In this document: positions 51,770-60,801 of the stretch, piece by piece
Layout: each line of letters begins with the position of its first letter
Numbering within the stretch: position 1 is the stretch's first letter
Assembly: GCF_001815905.1 (NCBI RefSeq)
Contig: NZ_KV823261.1
Span: 98,816-162,815, forward strand
Direction: 5' to 3'
DNA: 64,000 bases
DNA from: Brevibacterium sp. HMSC07C04
GTDB taxonomy: Bacteria; Actinomycetota; Actinomycetes; Actinomycetales; Brevibacteriaceae
Made by a program: the position numbers and the translations under genes
Notes under the pieces: generated by a model
Databases searched by the model: none
What the model saw: only the letters and a program-made list of their open reading frames with translations
What the model was told of the DNA's origin: nothing

Positions 51770-52738
51770 ATGTCGACCTCCGCCTCTGTTTCTCCCGCGG
51801 CAGCCCCGCACAGAAGTGAAAAGCTTCCCCGCCGAGTTCGCGTGGCTGCGTGGGTTGTCCTCTTAGCCCAGGTGAGCATTATCGTCACCTCAACGGCCGT
51901 GCGCCTGACAGGATCCGGTTTGGGCTGTTCCGACTGGCCCATGTGCGAGCCCGGATCGCTGACGAACACCCCGGAGATGGGCATTCACGGCTTCATCGAG
52001 TTCGGCAACCGGGTCCTGGGCGTTGTCCTCGGTCTCATCTGCCTCGCCGCGCTCATCGTGGTCTGGCCGTGGCGGCGCGAACGGCCCGAACTCGCGTGGT
52101 CGGCCTTTGCACTTCTCATGGTTGTGCCCGTCCAGGCTGTCATCGGAGGCATGTCGGTGCTGACAAAGCTCAACCCGTGGGTTGTCGCCAGCCACTTCAT
52201 TCCATCTGCCGCATCAGTCGCGGTTGCCGCGTATCTGATTGTCCGCGTGTATTCCGGACCGGGACCGCGCAGAGCGGTCGGACCGGCAAAGCTGCGGACG
52301 CTCATGTGGATCATCGCGGCACTGCTCGTGGTCGTCCTCGTGTTCGGCGTCCTCACCACCGGGGCTGGGCCGCACGCGGGCGACCGCGAATCGGCTCGCA
52401 ACGGCCTGCCGACCGTGTGGATGGCCCGCTTCCACGCGTTTCCCGTCTGGCTGATGGTCCTGACCGCGGTGTGGGCTCGCGTCATCGCAGCAAAAGAAGG
52501 CGCTGTCCCCCAAGCCCGCGCAATCGACTTTCTCTTGGCCGTCACGGTCGTTCAGGGTCTGATCGGCTACGTCCAGTACTTCACCGGTCTGCCGATCGGC
52601 ATTGTCTTGGTCCACATGTTCGGTCTGACGCTTGTGATCATGGCCGCGGTGTTCGCCATCATGTCGAACTACTCGTGGAAGGATGCACCTGCTCACCCGG
52701 CAGATGACATTTTCGAACCTACAGACAGCAGGCCCTGA
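51770..52738 (+). CDS. ctaA: Heme A synthase CtaA (COX15 family)
   Basis: Integral membrane monooxygenase (322 aa) that converts heme O to heme A. It has eight predicted membrane segments in two homologous bundles. The heme-binding His residues are recognisable in GIHGFIEFGNRVLGV (first half), VASHFIPS, ARFHAFPVWLMVL and LVHMFGLTLVI (second half). The extracellular GSGLGCSDWPMCEPG contains the paired Cys of the family. It fits with SURF1 to support an aa3-type terminal oxidase. The ATG at 51770 is chosen over the earlier one inside the permease gene. GACAAT lies 7 nt upstream. Confidence 0.94.
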   Translation: MSTSASVSPAAAPHRSEKLPRRVRVAAWVVLLAQVSIIVTSTAVRLTGSGLGCSDWPMCEPGSLTNTPEMGIHGFIEFGNRVLGVVLGLICLAALIVVWPWRRERPELAWSAFALLMVVPVQAVIGGMSVLTKLNPWVVASHFIPSAASVAVAAYLIVRVYSGPGPRRAVGPAKLRTLMWIIAALLVVVLVFGVLTTGAGPHAGDRESARNGLPTVWMARFHAFPVWLMVLTAVWARVIAAKEGAVPQARAIDFLLAVTVVQGLIGYVQYFTGLPIGIVLVHMFGLTLVIMAAVFAIMSNYSWKDAPAHPADDIFEPTDSRP

Positions 52739-52741
52739 CAC

Positions 52742-54466
52742 ATGCTTCTGCGTCTTTTTCGCAAGTTCGCGCTTCCGCTGTGGCCTGCGCTTCTCGGTCT
52801 GTTGGTCTTTGAAGCCCTGCAGATTGCAGGATCGCTGGCTCTGCCGACCCTCAATGCGCGCGTGATCGACGACGGGATTGCCGTCGGGGACACTGCCGTG
52901 GTGTGGCGTTTGGGCGCAGCCATGCTGGCTCTGACTTTCGGACAGCTGGTGACCAATATCCTCGCGGTTGCCTGCGGCGCCTACGCCTCCCTCAAAGCGG
53001 CGCAGCACATGCGCACGGCGTTCTTTGCCAAGGTGTCGTCGTTCGGGTTTCAGGAGATCGCCCAGTTCGGCACATCGAGTTTGGTGACCCGCTCAACCAA
53101 CGACGTCCGCCAGGTCCAGCAGTTCCTGACAATGGCGATGTCGATCGCGATCATGGCTCCGTTTATGGCCGTCGGCGGGCTCATCATGGCGCTGACTCTG
53201 GACCTTGCGCTTTCGTGGACGATTGTGGCTACTGTCGTCCTGCTGATGGCGATCATGGTGTGGGCAATTCGCGGGATGGTGCCGAGCTTCCGCATCATGC
53301 AGGAGCGCCTTGACGCTATGGGGTCGGTTCTGTCACAGCAGCTCTCAGGCCTGCGGGTCATCCGTGCCTTCGTCAAAGAAGACGCTGAGAAGAAGCGCTA
53401 CGAACGGGTCAATGATCAGATGACGGACGCCTACATGACTGTCGGAAAGTATTTCGTGACCCTGTTTCCGCTGGTCATGCTCGTTGTCGGCCTTGGCGAG
53501 ATGGCCATTGTGTGGTTCGGGGCGCTCGGTGTGGAAGCCGGCACCAGCAATGTCGGTTCGATTATGGCGTTCACGCAGTACCTCATGCTGATCCTCATGG
53601 GCGTTCTCATGGCCTCGTTCCTGGCCATGATGATGCCCCGTGCCGAAGTCGCCGCCGGCCGCATCCGGGAAGTGCTGGAAACCGAGCCGGCACAGACGCG
53701 CTTAGGTTCCGCCGAGTCCGTTTCCCACCCCGGTCTGCTGGAAGTCTCCGATGTCACTTTCTGCTTCCCCGGTGCCGAGGCGCCCGTTCTGGATTCGGTC
53801 ACGTTCACCTGCCGACCGGGCACCACGACTGCGATCATCGGCGCCACGGGCTCCGGCAAGACCGTTCTCATGCAGCTCATCGTGGGCTTGCTTGACCCCA
53901 CGAGCGGCTCTGTCGTCATCGGCGGGGTGCCCGCCGAAGAGCTCACGGCAGAAGCACGCAGCGAACAGTTCGGCTATGTGCCGCAGAAACCGCAGGTTTT
54001 CGGCGACACGATCGAGGGAAATCTGCGCAAGGGCAACCCCGGTGCCACTGATGCTCAAGTGCAGAGCGCCCTGCGCACATCCCAGGCGTGGGAGTACGTG
54101 CAGGGGCTAGAAGGCCAGACCCAGTACCGGGTCAACCAGAACGGCACTAACCTCTCCGGCGGTCAGCGTCAGCGGCTGGCAATCGCCATGGCGCTGGTTC
54201 GCCCAAGTCCCATCCTGATCTTCGACGATTCCTTTTCGGCCCTCGACACGCAGACAGAAGCGCGAGTGCGGGACGGAATTGCCCAGATGGGTCCGCGCAC
54301 CCAGATCGTCGTCACCCAACGCTGCTCAAGTGCAGCCCGGGCCGATCAGATCGTCGTGCTCGATGAAGGTCGAGCCGTTGCAGTCGGCACGCACACCGAG
54401 CTTTTGGAATCCTCGGACGTCTACCGGGAGATCTACTCATCGCAGACGGGAGCGGCCCATGAGTGA
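52742..54466 (+). CDS. Heterodimeric ABC exporter subunit with degenerate ATP site
   Basis: ABC exporter half-transporter, 574 aa: a six-helix membrane domain (residues about 10-310) and one nucleotide-binding domain (335-574). Walker A is GATGSGKTVL and the signature NLSGGQRQRLAIAMAL. The catalytic Glu after Walker B is Asp496 (ILIFDDSFSALD), and the H-loop His is Gln526 (VVTQRCSS). Such changes are typical for the inactive ATP site of heterodimers such as BmrC/D and TM287/288. It therefore pairs with the next gene, which overlaps by 8 nt. It starts 3 bp after the ctaA stop. Substrate not evident. Confidence 0.93.
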   Translation: MLLRLFRKFALPLWPALLGLLVFEALQIAGSLALPTLNARVIDDGIAVGDTAVVWRLGAAMLALTFGQLVTNILAVACGAYASLKAAQHMRTAFFAKVSSFGFQEIAQFGTSSLVTRSTNDVRQVQQFLTMAMSIAIMAPFMAVGGLIMALTLDLALSWTIVATVVLLMAIMVWAIRGMVPSFRIMQERLDAMGSVLSQQLSGLRVIRAFVKEDAEKKRYERVNDQMTDAYMTVGKYFVTLFPLVMLVVGLGEMAIVWFGALGVEAGTSNVGSIMAFTQYLMLILMGVLMASFLAMMMPRAEVAAGRIREVLETEPAQTRLGSAESVSHPGLLEVSDVTFCFPGAEAPVLDSVTFTCRPGTTTAIIGATGSGKTVLMQLIVGLLDPTSGSVVIGGVPAEELTAEARSEQFGYVPQKPQVFGDTIEGNLRKGNPGATDAQVQSALRTSQAWEYVQGLEGQTQYRVNQNGTNLSGGQRQRLAIAMALVRPSPILIFDDSFSALDTQTEARVRDGIAQMGPRTQIVVTQRCSSAARADQIVVLDEGRAVAVGTHTELLESSDVYREIYSSQTGAAHE

Positions 54467-56339
54467 AGAAACCCCGCCAAACGAAAAGTCCGCTCACTTC
54501 TGGGCCACGGTCAAACGGTTCGTCGGCGAATTCAGACCGCATCGCACCCCGATGGTCATCACCGTCATCACCCTGTTCGTCGGCACAGTGCTCACAATTG
54601 CGGCACCCTATGTTTTCGGACTGGCGACAGACGCCGTGTTTGCAGGCTATCTGTCGATGACGACCGCGGCTGGGCAGCATGCCGAAGAAGCTGCACAGGC
54701 GCGCGATCAGCAGTCATCGCTGGGACCCATCATCGACACGATGGATGTCGTGCCCGGAGCGGGGTTGGACTTCGGGCTCATCGGCAAACTCGTTCTCGTC
54801 GGTGTTGCGGTGTACGTCCTGTCTTCGCTGTTCACCTTCATCGGCGGCCGCGTGAGCATCCGGGTTGTCAACATCGTCATGAGCGATATGCGCGCTCGTG
54901 TTGAGGCAAAGCTGCACCGGGTGCCGCTGTCCTACGCCGATAGGCAGCGCAAGGGCGATGTTCTGTCCCGGCTGAACAACGACCTCGACAATGTCACCCA
55001 GGTTGCCAATGAAAACCTCCAGCAGATTATTACGGGACTCATCAGCTTCTTCGGAGTACTCGCGGTGATGTTCACCCTGTCGTGGCAGCTGGCGCTCATT
55101 GCGGTTGCCTCAATTCCGATTACGGGTGTGATCTTCGCGCTCATCGGCGTGCCCAGCCAACGGCAGTTCAGCAGGCAATGGGCCGCAACCGGCGAACTCA
55201 ATGCGCACGTCGAAGAGTCAATCACCGGGATTGCGCTGCTGCGCGTACACGGCGGGCTTCCGGCGGCACGCACAGAGTTCGAAAAATCGAATCGCGAAGT
55301 CTATGCCGCCAGCCTCCGGGCGCAGATTCTGTCCGGTTCGATCATGCCGTCGATGACATTCGTGTCGAACCTCGTGTTCGTCGCAATAGCGATTGTGGGG
55401 GCGGCTCTCGTGGCCGGCGGAGCCATCACTCTGGGCATTGTGCAGGCCTTTGTGTGGTACTCACGCCAGTTCTCTCAGACCTTCGGCCAGCTGGGCGGCA
55501 TGGCATCGCGCCTGCAGTCGGCTGCTGCAAGTGCCGAGCGCGTCTACGAACTTCTCGACGCTCCGGAGGAAACACCGCAGACGGACGTCGAGCCCTTTGC
55601 CCCCTCGCACGGGAAAATCGAGTTCTCTGCGGTCGGCTTCTCCTACAGCCCCGATGAGGAGCTCATCTCCGATTTGACGCTCACTGCCCAGCCGGGTCAG
55701 ACAATTGCCGTTGTGGGACCCACGGGTGCTGGCAAAACCACGATCGTCAACCTGCTCATGCGCTTCTACGACGCGGATTCCGGCAGCATACGGATCGACG
55801 GACGAGATGTTCGCAACATGAGTCGAGCCGATCTGCGCCGCCCTATCGGCATGGTTCTGCAGGACACGTGGCTGTTTGAGGGCTCCATACGGGACAACAT
55901 CGCCTACGGCAATGATCGTGCCGATTCCAGCGCAATCGAAGCGGCCGCCCAGGCCGCCTACGTGGACCGCTTTACGTCGCAGCTGCCTGACGGTCTGGAT
56001 TCCATGATCACCGAAACCGCAGACAACATCTCCGCGGGGCAGCGTCAGCTCATCACAATTGCCCGCGCTTTTGTGTCCGAGCCGACGATCCTGATTCTCG
56101 ACGAGGCCACCTCGAACGTCGATACTCGCACAGAAGTGCTGGTGCAGGAGGCAATGAACAGGCTGCGGGCGGGGCGGACGAGCATTGTCATAGCCCACCG
56201 GCTGTCGACCATCCGCAATGCGGATGTCATCGTCGTCATGGACAAGGGCAGCATTGTCGAGCAGGGCGCGCATGACGATCTCATTGCCGCCGGCGGCCTC
56301 TACGCGTCACTGCACGCGGCGGGTTTTGGCGAAGAGTAG
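54459..56339 (+). CDS. Heterodimeric ABC exporter subunit (catalytic)
   Basis: Second half-transporter (626 aa), a six-helix membrane domain plus nucleotide-binding domain. The ATP site is canonical: GPTGAGKTTIVNLL, Walker B ILILDEATSNVD, H-loop IAHRLSTIRNAD. Its own signature is NISAGQRQLITIARAF, slightly weakened, as expected for the domain that completes the inactive site of the partner. Between the first two helices it has an extra segment of about 60 residues (residues 55-115), absent in the other subunit. The ATG at 54459 overlaps the partner stop by 8 nt. The longer frame is rejected. Confidence 0.93.
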   Translation: MSEETPPNEKSAHFWATVKRFVGEFRPHRTPMVITVITLFVGTVLTIAAPYVFGLATDAVFAGYLSMTTAAGQHAEEAAQARDQQSSLGPIIDTMDVVPGAGLDFGLIGKLVLVGVAVYVLSSLFTFIGGRVSIRVVNIVMSDMRARVEAKLHRVPLSYADRQRKGDVLSRLNNDLDNVTQVANENLQQIITGLISFFGVLAVMFTLSWQLALIAVASIPITGVIFALIGVPSQRQFSRQWAATGELNAHVEESITGIALLRVHGGLPAARTEFEKSNREVYAASLRAQILSGSIMPSMTFVSNLVFVAIAIVGAALVAGGAITLGIVQAFVWYSRQFSQTFGQLGGMASRLQSAAASAERVYELLDAPEETPQTDVEPFAPSHGKIEFSAVGFSYSPDEELISDLTLTAQPGQTIAVVGPTGAGKTTIVNLLMRFYDADSGSIRIDGRDVRNMSRADLRRPIGMVLQDTWLFEGSIRDNIAYGNDRADSSAIEAAAQAAYVDRFTSQLPDGLDSMITETADNISAGQRQLITIARAFVSEPTILILDEATSNVDTRTEVLVQEAMNRLRAGRTSIVIAHRLSTIRNADVIVVMDKGSIVEQGAHDDLIAAGGLYASLHAAGFGEE

Positions 56340-56342
56340 CTC

Positions 56343-56984
56343 TCAGGGCTCAGCCGACCCAGAGCGCACAGCACCGACAGCACCGCGTGCTATGTGCCGA
56401 AAACGTCCGGCCAGCTGTTCCGGACGCAGCGGCCCGTCCGCGCGATACCACTGGGAGATTCCCGTGCACATGCTGATCACAGCGGTCACGGCTTCGCGCG
56501 GATAGGGCACGCTGAATTCGCCATCGGCGGCACCGCGTTGGACTATTCTGCTGAGCCTGGCGTGCTGCGCATCGCGCAAAGCAACGTAGTCGGGCCTGTC
56601 ATCAGGGTGAATCGAGCGAAGCTCTGAGGCTGCCACAAAGGCGAGCTGCTGGTTCTTTGCATGGAACAGCACCATGCATTCGACGTATGCGTCGAGCTGC
56701 TCAGCACTGCTTGCACCAGCCTGCTCTTCTGCAAGGTCAGAACGGGCCGCGAGGTCAGTCATCGCGTAGCGAATGACAGCCAGCAGAAGGTCGTATTTCG
56801 ATTTCCAATGGTGGTAGAGCCCAGGCACCGAAAGACCTGCGCGATCGGCTATCTGGCGGATGCTTGTGCCGTGGAAGCCCTTGTCGGCGAAACAGCTGAG
56901 GGCAGCGCGGAGAATCGGCGGCATCACAGTGTCGTAAAAAGCGCGCCAGTTTCCGTCTTCTATCGACGGCTGGAAATCCTCCAT
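56343..56984 (-). CDS. TetR family regulator of the acyl-CoA operon
   Basis: 213-aa TetR repressor. The HTH is FADKGFHGTSIRQIADRAGLSVPGLYHHWKSKYDLLLAVI at about residues 32-71. The C-terminal domain resembles regulators of fatty acid catabolic genes such as KstR2/FadR-type proteins. It is divergent from the operon beginning at 57118. A perfect 18-bp palindrome between the two genes is the likely operator. The gene ends 3 bp from the exporter stop. Its start has GGAAG upstream. Ligand is probably an acyl-CoA made by the ligase. Confidence 0.9.
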   Translation of the reverse strand: MEDFQPSIEDGNWRAFYDTVMPPILRAALSCFADKGFHGTSIRQIADRAGLSVPGLYHHWKSKYDLLLAVIRYAMTDLAARSDLAEEQAGASSAEQLDAYVECMVLFHAKNQQLAFVAASELRSIHPDDRPDYVALRDAQHARLSRIVQRGAADGEFSVPYPREAVTAVISMCTGISQWYRADGPLRPEQLAGRFRHIARGAVGAVRSGSAEP

Positions 56985-57040
56985 CGTGCTTCCTCTTTCT
57001 GCAATTCGGCATCCCCCACACTCTTACACGCGAATGACTC

Positions 57041-57070
57041 TTGACATTGCGCGGCTCGCCGTGTGAGGGT
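57041..57070 (+). promoter_or_regulatory. Possible promoter of the acyl-CoA operon
   Basis: -35 TTGACA (57041-57046) with the weak -10 GAGGGT (57065-57070) after 18 bp. The palindromic operator begins 7 bp downstream, at the expected start of transcription. Confidence 0.4.
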
Positions 57071-57076
57071 TCATAC

Positions 57077-57094
57077 ACCGAGCGATCGCTCGGT
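57077..57094. promoter_or_regulatory. TetR operator, perfect 18-bp palindrome
   Basis: ACCGAGCGATCGCTCGGT is an exact inverted repeat without spacer, 23 bp before the first codon of the ligase and 93 bp upstream of the tetR start. GC-rich palindromes of this form are typical TetR sites. Confidence 0.8.
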
Positions 57095-57117
57095 CGGGAC
57101 ATTCGAAGGAGCATGTC

Positions 57118-58755
57118 ATGGGGCACACCAAGCGATGGACACATCTCTACCCTGAACACATCCCGGAAAGCGTCGAGGTCGAACACGCAAATCTACCGGA
57201 AGGGTGGAAAGCACGCGTTGCCCGAGACCCAGACAACACGGCCCTCGTCTACTTCGATCGAGTATTCTCCGCCGCGGAGGTTGACAGAAAGTCCGATGCT
57301 CTTGCTGCGGCCTTAGCGCAGCGGGGAATCGGCAAAGGCGACTGCGTCGGTTTGAAGCTGCAGAACATTCCCCAGTTCCCCCTTGCTCTGCTCGCCTTGT
57401 GGAAACTCGGGGCTTCCGCTCTGCTCATCAATCCGATGTACCGCCAGCGAGAGTTCCGCAGGCTGGTAGACGATTCCGGCGCCAAGGGCGTCATCGTTGA
57501 AGACACGCTGTTTGAAGAGACGCGGACCTTCTGCAAGGGCTCTGACGTTGAGTGGATCCTCACCACGTCGAGCCTGGACTACCAGACCCGCAACGACCCC
57601 CGTGTCTTCGCCAGCACCGAGCGCCTTGACGTTGCTTCCGACGGCGATGTCTGCGCACTCATCGAACAGTTCGACGGCAGCGCACCGCCCCCTCTCCAGC
57701 TGAACCACAACGACGTGGCCGTCATGGTCTACACGTCGGGAACAACCGGACCGGCCAAGGGCGCACCGAATACACACGGAAATCTCCTGCACATTGCTGC
57801 GACGAACAGCGCGTGGCTGTCCATGACGCCCGAAGACGTCACGTTTGCTGCCGCACCGCTGTTCCACATCACGGGTGTCGGCGCCGTCAATACGACTGCC
57901 CTGCTGCACGGCGGTGCGCTCGTGTTCGCCAACAGGCCCAAGCCCGATGTCCTGGCGGATGCGTTCCGCGAGCACGGCGCCCACCACATGCTGTCGTCGA
58001 TCACCGTCTACAACGCCCTGCTGCAGTCAGATGAGGTCAAGCGCGAACACTTCGCATCTGCAAAAGCGCTGCTCTCCGGCGGAGCGCCCACTCCCCCGGC
58101 CACCGTCGAGGCATTCGCAGAGAAATTCGGCATCGTAATCGGCGGGGCCTACGGAATGACGGAGACCACCTCGGCCATCATTGCCAGTCCGCCAGGCCAC
58201 AGGGCACCAGTGCACAGCGCAAGCGGCACCCTGTCGGTGGGGGTGCCGCTGCCCAATGTCGACGCCGCCGTCATCGGACTTGACGGAAGCGAACTGCCGC
58301 CGGGCGAAGAAGGCGAACTTGCAGTTGCCGGACCGCAGGTGATCTCGGGCTACTGGAACAACCCGGAAGCCACAGAGAAAACGATTGTCGACGGAATGCT
58401 GCGCACCGGGGATTCCGCAATCATGGACGAAGACGGCTGGATCTACCTGGTCGACCGGCTCAAAGACCAGATCAACGCATCCGGCTTCAAAGTCTGGCCG
58501 CGCGAAGTCGAAGACGTCCTGTACGAACACCCTGCCGTCTACGAAGCCGCAGTGATCGGCAAACCAGACGAATACCGCGGTGAAACAGTTGTCGCCTTCG
58601 TGTCGCTGCACCCGAACACCCCTGCCGAACCAAGCGAGCTCAGAGACTTCTGCAGTGAACGCCTAGCGGCCTTTAAACGCCCGACAGAAATCACAATCGT
58701 CGATGAACTGCCCAAGACAGAAACCGGAAAGATTCAACGCCGCGCACTGCGGTGA
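57118..58755 (+). CDS. Acyl-CoA ligase (AMP-dependent synthetase)
   Basis: Fatty/carboxylic acid:CoA ligase of 545 aa. It forms an acyl-adenylate and then the CoA thioester. The P-loop is VYTSGTTGPAKGAPNTHGN; other ANL motifs are YGMTETTSAI (A5), RTGDSAIMDEDGWIYLVDRLKDQI (A7/A8) and LPKTETGKIQRRALR with the A10 lysine near the C-terminus. The N-terminal region is usual for FadD-like enzymes. The acid substrate is unknown; it could be a hydroxy or keto acid from the operon context. GAAGGAG precedes the ATG. It is first in the TetR-controlled operon. Confidence 0.93.
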   Translation: MGHTKRWTHLYPEHIPESVEVEHANLPEGWKARVARDPDNTALVYFDRVFSAAEVDRKSDALAAALAQRGIGKGDCVGLKLQNIPQFPLALLALWKLGASALLINPMYRQREFRRLVDDSGAKGVIVEDTLFEETRTFCKGSDVEWILTTSSLDYQTRNDPRVFASTERLDVASDGDVCALIEQFDGSAPPPLQLNHNDVAVMVYTSGTTGPAKGAPNTHGNLLHIAATNSAWLSMTPEDVTFAAAPLFHITGVGAVNTTALLHGGALVFANRPKPDVLADAFREHGAHHMLSSITVYNALLQSDEVKREHFASAKALLSGGAPTPPATVEAFAEKFGIVIGGAYGMTETTSAIIASPPGHRAPVHSASGTLSVGVPLPNVDAAVIGLDGSELPPGEEGELAVAGPQVISGYWNNPEATEKTIVDGMLRTGDSAIMDEDGWIYLVDRLKDQINASGFKVWPREVEDVLYEHPAVYEAAVIGKPDEYRGETVVAFVSLHPNTPAEPSELRDFCSERLAAFKRPTEITIVDELPKTETGKIQRRALR

Positions 58756-58776
58756 AGCACTCCCGAGGAGAACACC

Positions 58777-59546
58777 ATGACCGTGTACACCGAACTCGAA
58801 GGGCAGACAGCCCTTGTGACCGGCGCATCGCGCGGAATCGGCTTGCAATAGCCGAAGAGCTCACCCGCAGCGGCGTGACGGTGGTTATGACAGCCCGCAA
58901 GGACGACGCGCTGCAGCAGGCAGTCAACAGCCTGACGGACGGCAAAGCCATCGGCATTGCGGGCAAAGCAGATGACCCCGAACACCGCAGACAGGTACTG
59001 GACACTATTGCCGAGCGCTTCGGCAGACTCGACATCCTCATCAACAACGCAGGAATCAACCCCGTCTACGGCAAGCTCGTGGACCTCGAAATGGCAGCCG
59101 TTGAGAAGGTGCTGTCAGTCAACCTGCTCTCAACCCTGGCCTGGACCCAAGCGGCCTACCACCACGAAGGACTGAAGTTCCGCGAAAACCGCGGCAGGGT
59201 CGTCAACCTGTCTTCGGTCGCAGGCGCAACACCGTCACCGAACCTCGGCCTGTACGGCGTTTCCAAGGCCGCGGTCAACCACCTGACCACGACTCTCGGC
59301 GCAGAACTCGGACCGGAAGTGCGAGTCAACGCGATCGCCCCGGCCGTCGTGAAAACTCAGTTCTCCGAAGCGCTCTATGCCGAAGGCGAAGACAAGGTCG
59401 CCCAGCAGTATCCGCTCAAACGCCTGGGCACACCCGAAGACATCGCACATACCGTAGTGTTCTTGGTATCCGATTCTTCGTCGTGGATCACTTCACAAGT
59501 CATCACCCTCGACGGTGGACTGCTCTCAAACGGAGGAAGGGCCTGA
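58777..59546 (+). pseudogene. SDR family oxidoreductase with a frameshift
   Basis: Short-chain dehydrogenase of about 256 aa whose reading frame is broken. From the ATG at 58777, after GAGGAG, it reads MTVYTELEGQTALVTGASRG then IGLQ and a TAG at 58849. One base earlier the other frame continues LAIAEELTRSGVTVVMTARK through NNAGINP, VVNLSSVAG, the catalytic LYGVSKAAV and ITLDGGLLSNGG to the stop at 59546. A missing C after GGC at about 58842 would restore TGASRGIGLAIAEEL. The shift lies right in the cofactor glycine motif, so the product is inactive unless this is a sequencing error. It is second in the operon and would oxidise or reduce a hydroxyacyl group. Confidence 0.85.
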
Positions 59547-59547
59547 C

Positions 59548-60801
59548 ATGAACGCACACAGCACGCACACCCCCAATGTCGAACAGCTGCGCCGAAGAAT
59601 CCGCAGCTTCGTGCGAGAGCAGATCATTCCCGCCGAACCTCGCCCCGGTGAGACCCTCCAACCAGAAGAGCTGCAGCGCCTCAAAGATGCCGCAGCCGGT
59701 GAGGGACTGCTCAGCGTGCACGTCTCCGAAGAGCACGGCGGTGCCGGTGTTCCGCTGCGCGATTGGCCTGTGCTGTTCCAAGAGGCCGGGCACTCCCCCA
59801 TCGGACCGGCAGTTCTCAACATCATGGCCCCAGACGAGGGCAATATGCACATGCTCAGCCTGGTAGCGAACGAAGAGCAGAAAGAGCGCTATCTTCGTCC
59901 GCTGGCAGCAGGTCAGGTGCGTTCGTCATTCGCTATGACCGAACCGCATCCCGGCGCCGGCTCCGACCCGAACTCGCTGACTTCGAGTGCTGAGTTCTCA
60001 GACGGCCAGTGGGTGCTCAACGGACACAAGCGCTTCATTTCCGGGGCATACGAAGCATCGTTCTTCATCGCGATGATGCGCACTCCCGCACACGGTGATT
60101 CCCCCGAGGGCGCCACCATGTTCTTCGTCGATGCGGACAATCCCGGAGTGCGTGTGGGTGAGCCCATCCACACGGTTGACACCACAATTGCCGGTGGCCA
60201 CCCCCACGTGTACTTCGACGACTGCAAGGTCGATTCTTCAGCAGTCATCGGTGCGGTGGGGCGGGGGTTTGAATATGCCCAGGTTCGTCTGGGACCGGCT
60301 CGCCTCACACACTGCATGCGCTGGCTGGGCCTGGCCCGCCGTTCTCTTGACATTGCGCTGGATCGGGCGGAGAAGCGGGAGATCTTCGGCGACAAGCTCT
60401 ACCGTCTGGGACTTGCACAGGAGCTCATCGCGCAGTGTGAGATCGACATCGAAACATCTGCAGCGCTCATTGAGAAGACAGCACGGAAGCTGGAGGAGGA
60501 CGAAGCAGCCGGCCGCAGCCTGTCGTCAATTGCGAAAGTGTATGTTTCCGAAGCTGTCTACCGGGTCATCGACCGCTGTGTGCAGATCTGCGGCGGCGAC
60601 GGCGTATCCGACGGTCTGCCGCTGATTCAGTACCTCAACGAGGTTCGCCCGTTCAGGATCTACGACGGCTCGACTGAGACCCACAAGTTCGCCATAGCCC
60701 GGCGCGCTTCGTCCCGCCGCAGAAAAGAAGTGCAGGCAGGAGCACCCGATCAGGGCACAGCTGCCCTCCGCCCCTGCGATGGGGATGATTCCCGATGCTG
60801 A
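59548..60801 (+). CDS. Acyl-CoA dehydrogenase-like flavoprotein
   Basis: FAD enzyme of the acyl-CoA dehydrogenase family, 417 aa. FAD/substrate motif FAMTEPHPGAGSDPNSL, FAD segment RLGPARLTHCMRWLGLA, and the C-terminal QICGGDGVSDGLPLIQYLNEVRPFRIYDGSTETHKFAIAR. The catalytic base position reads as Glu in GSTETHK. The sequence resembles the ACAD10/11 and LvaC group as far as I can judge. In that group the enzyme eliminates phosphate from a 4-phosphoacyl-CoA instead of simple dehydrogenation. The next gene, a kinase, overlaps by 7 nt, strongly favouring this link. The ATG at 59548 is 1 bp after the SDR stop. Confidence 0.88.
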   Translation: MNAHSTHTPNVEQLRRRIRSFVREQIIPAEPRPGETLQPEELQRLKDAAAGEGLLSVHVSEEHGGAGVPLRDWPVLFQEAGHSPIGPAVLNIMAPDEGNMHMLSLVANEEQKERYLRPLAAGQVRSSFAMTEPHPGAGSDPNSLTSSAEFSDGQWVLNGHKRFISGAYEASFFIAMMRTPAHGDSPEGATMFFVDADNPGVRVGEPIHTVDTTIAGGHPHVYFDDCKVDSSAVIGAVGRGFEYAQVRLGPARLTHCMRWLGLARRSLDIALDRAEKREIFGDKLYRLGLAQELIAQCEIDIETSAALIEKTARKLEEDEAAGRSLSSIAKVYVSEAVYRVIDRCVQICGGDGVSDGLPLIQYLNEVRPFRIYDGSTETHKFAIARRASSRRRKEVQAGAPDQGTAALRPCDGDDSRC

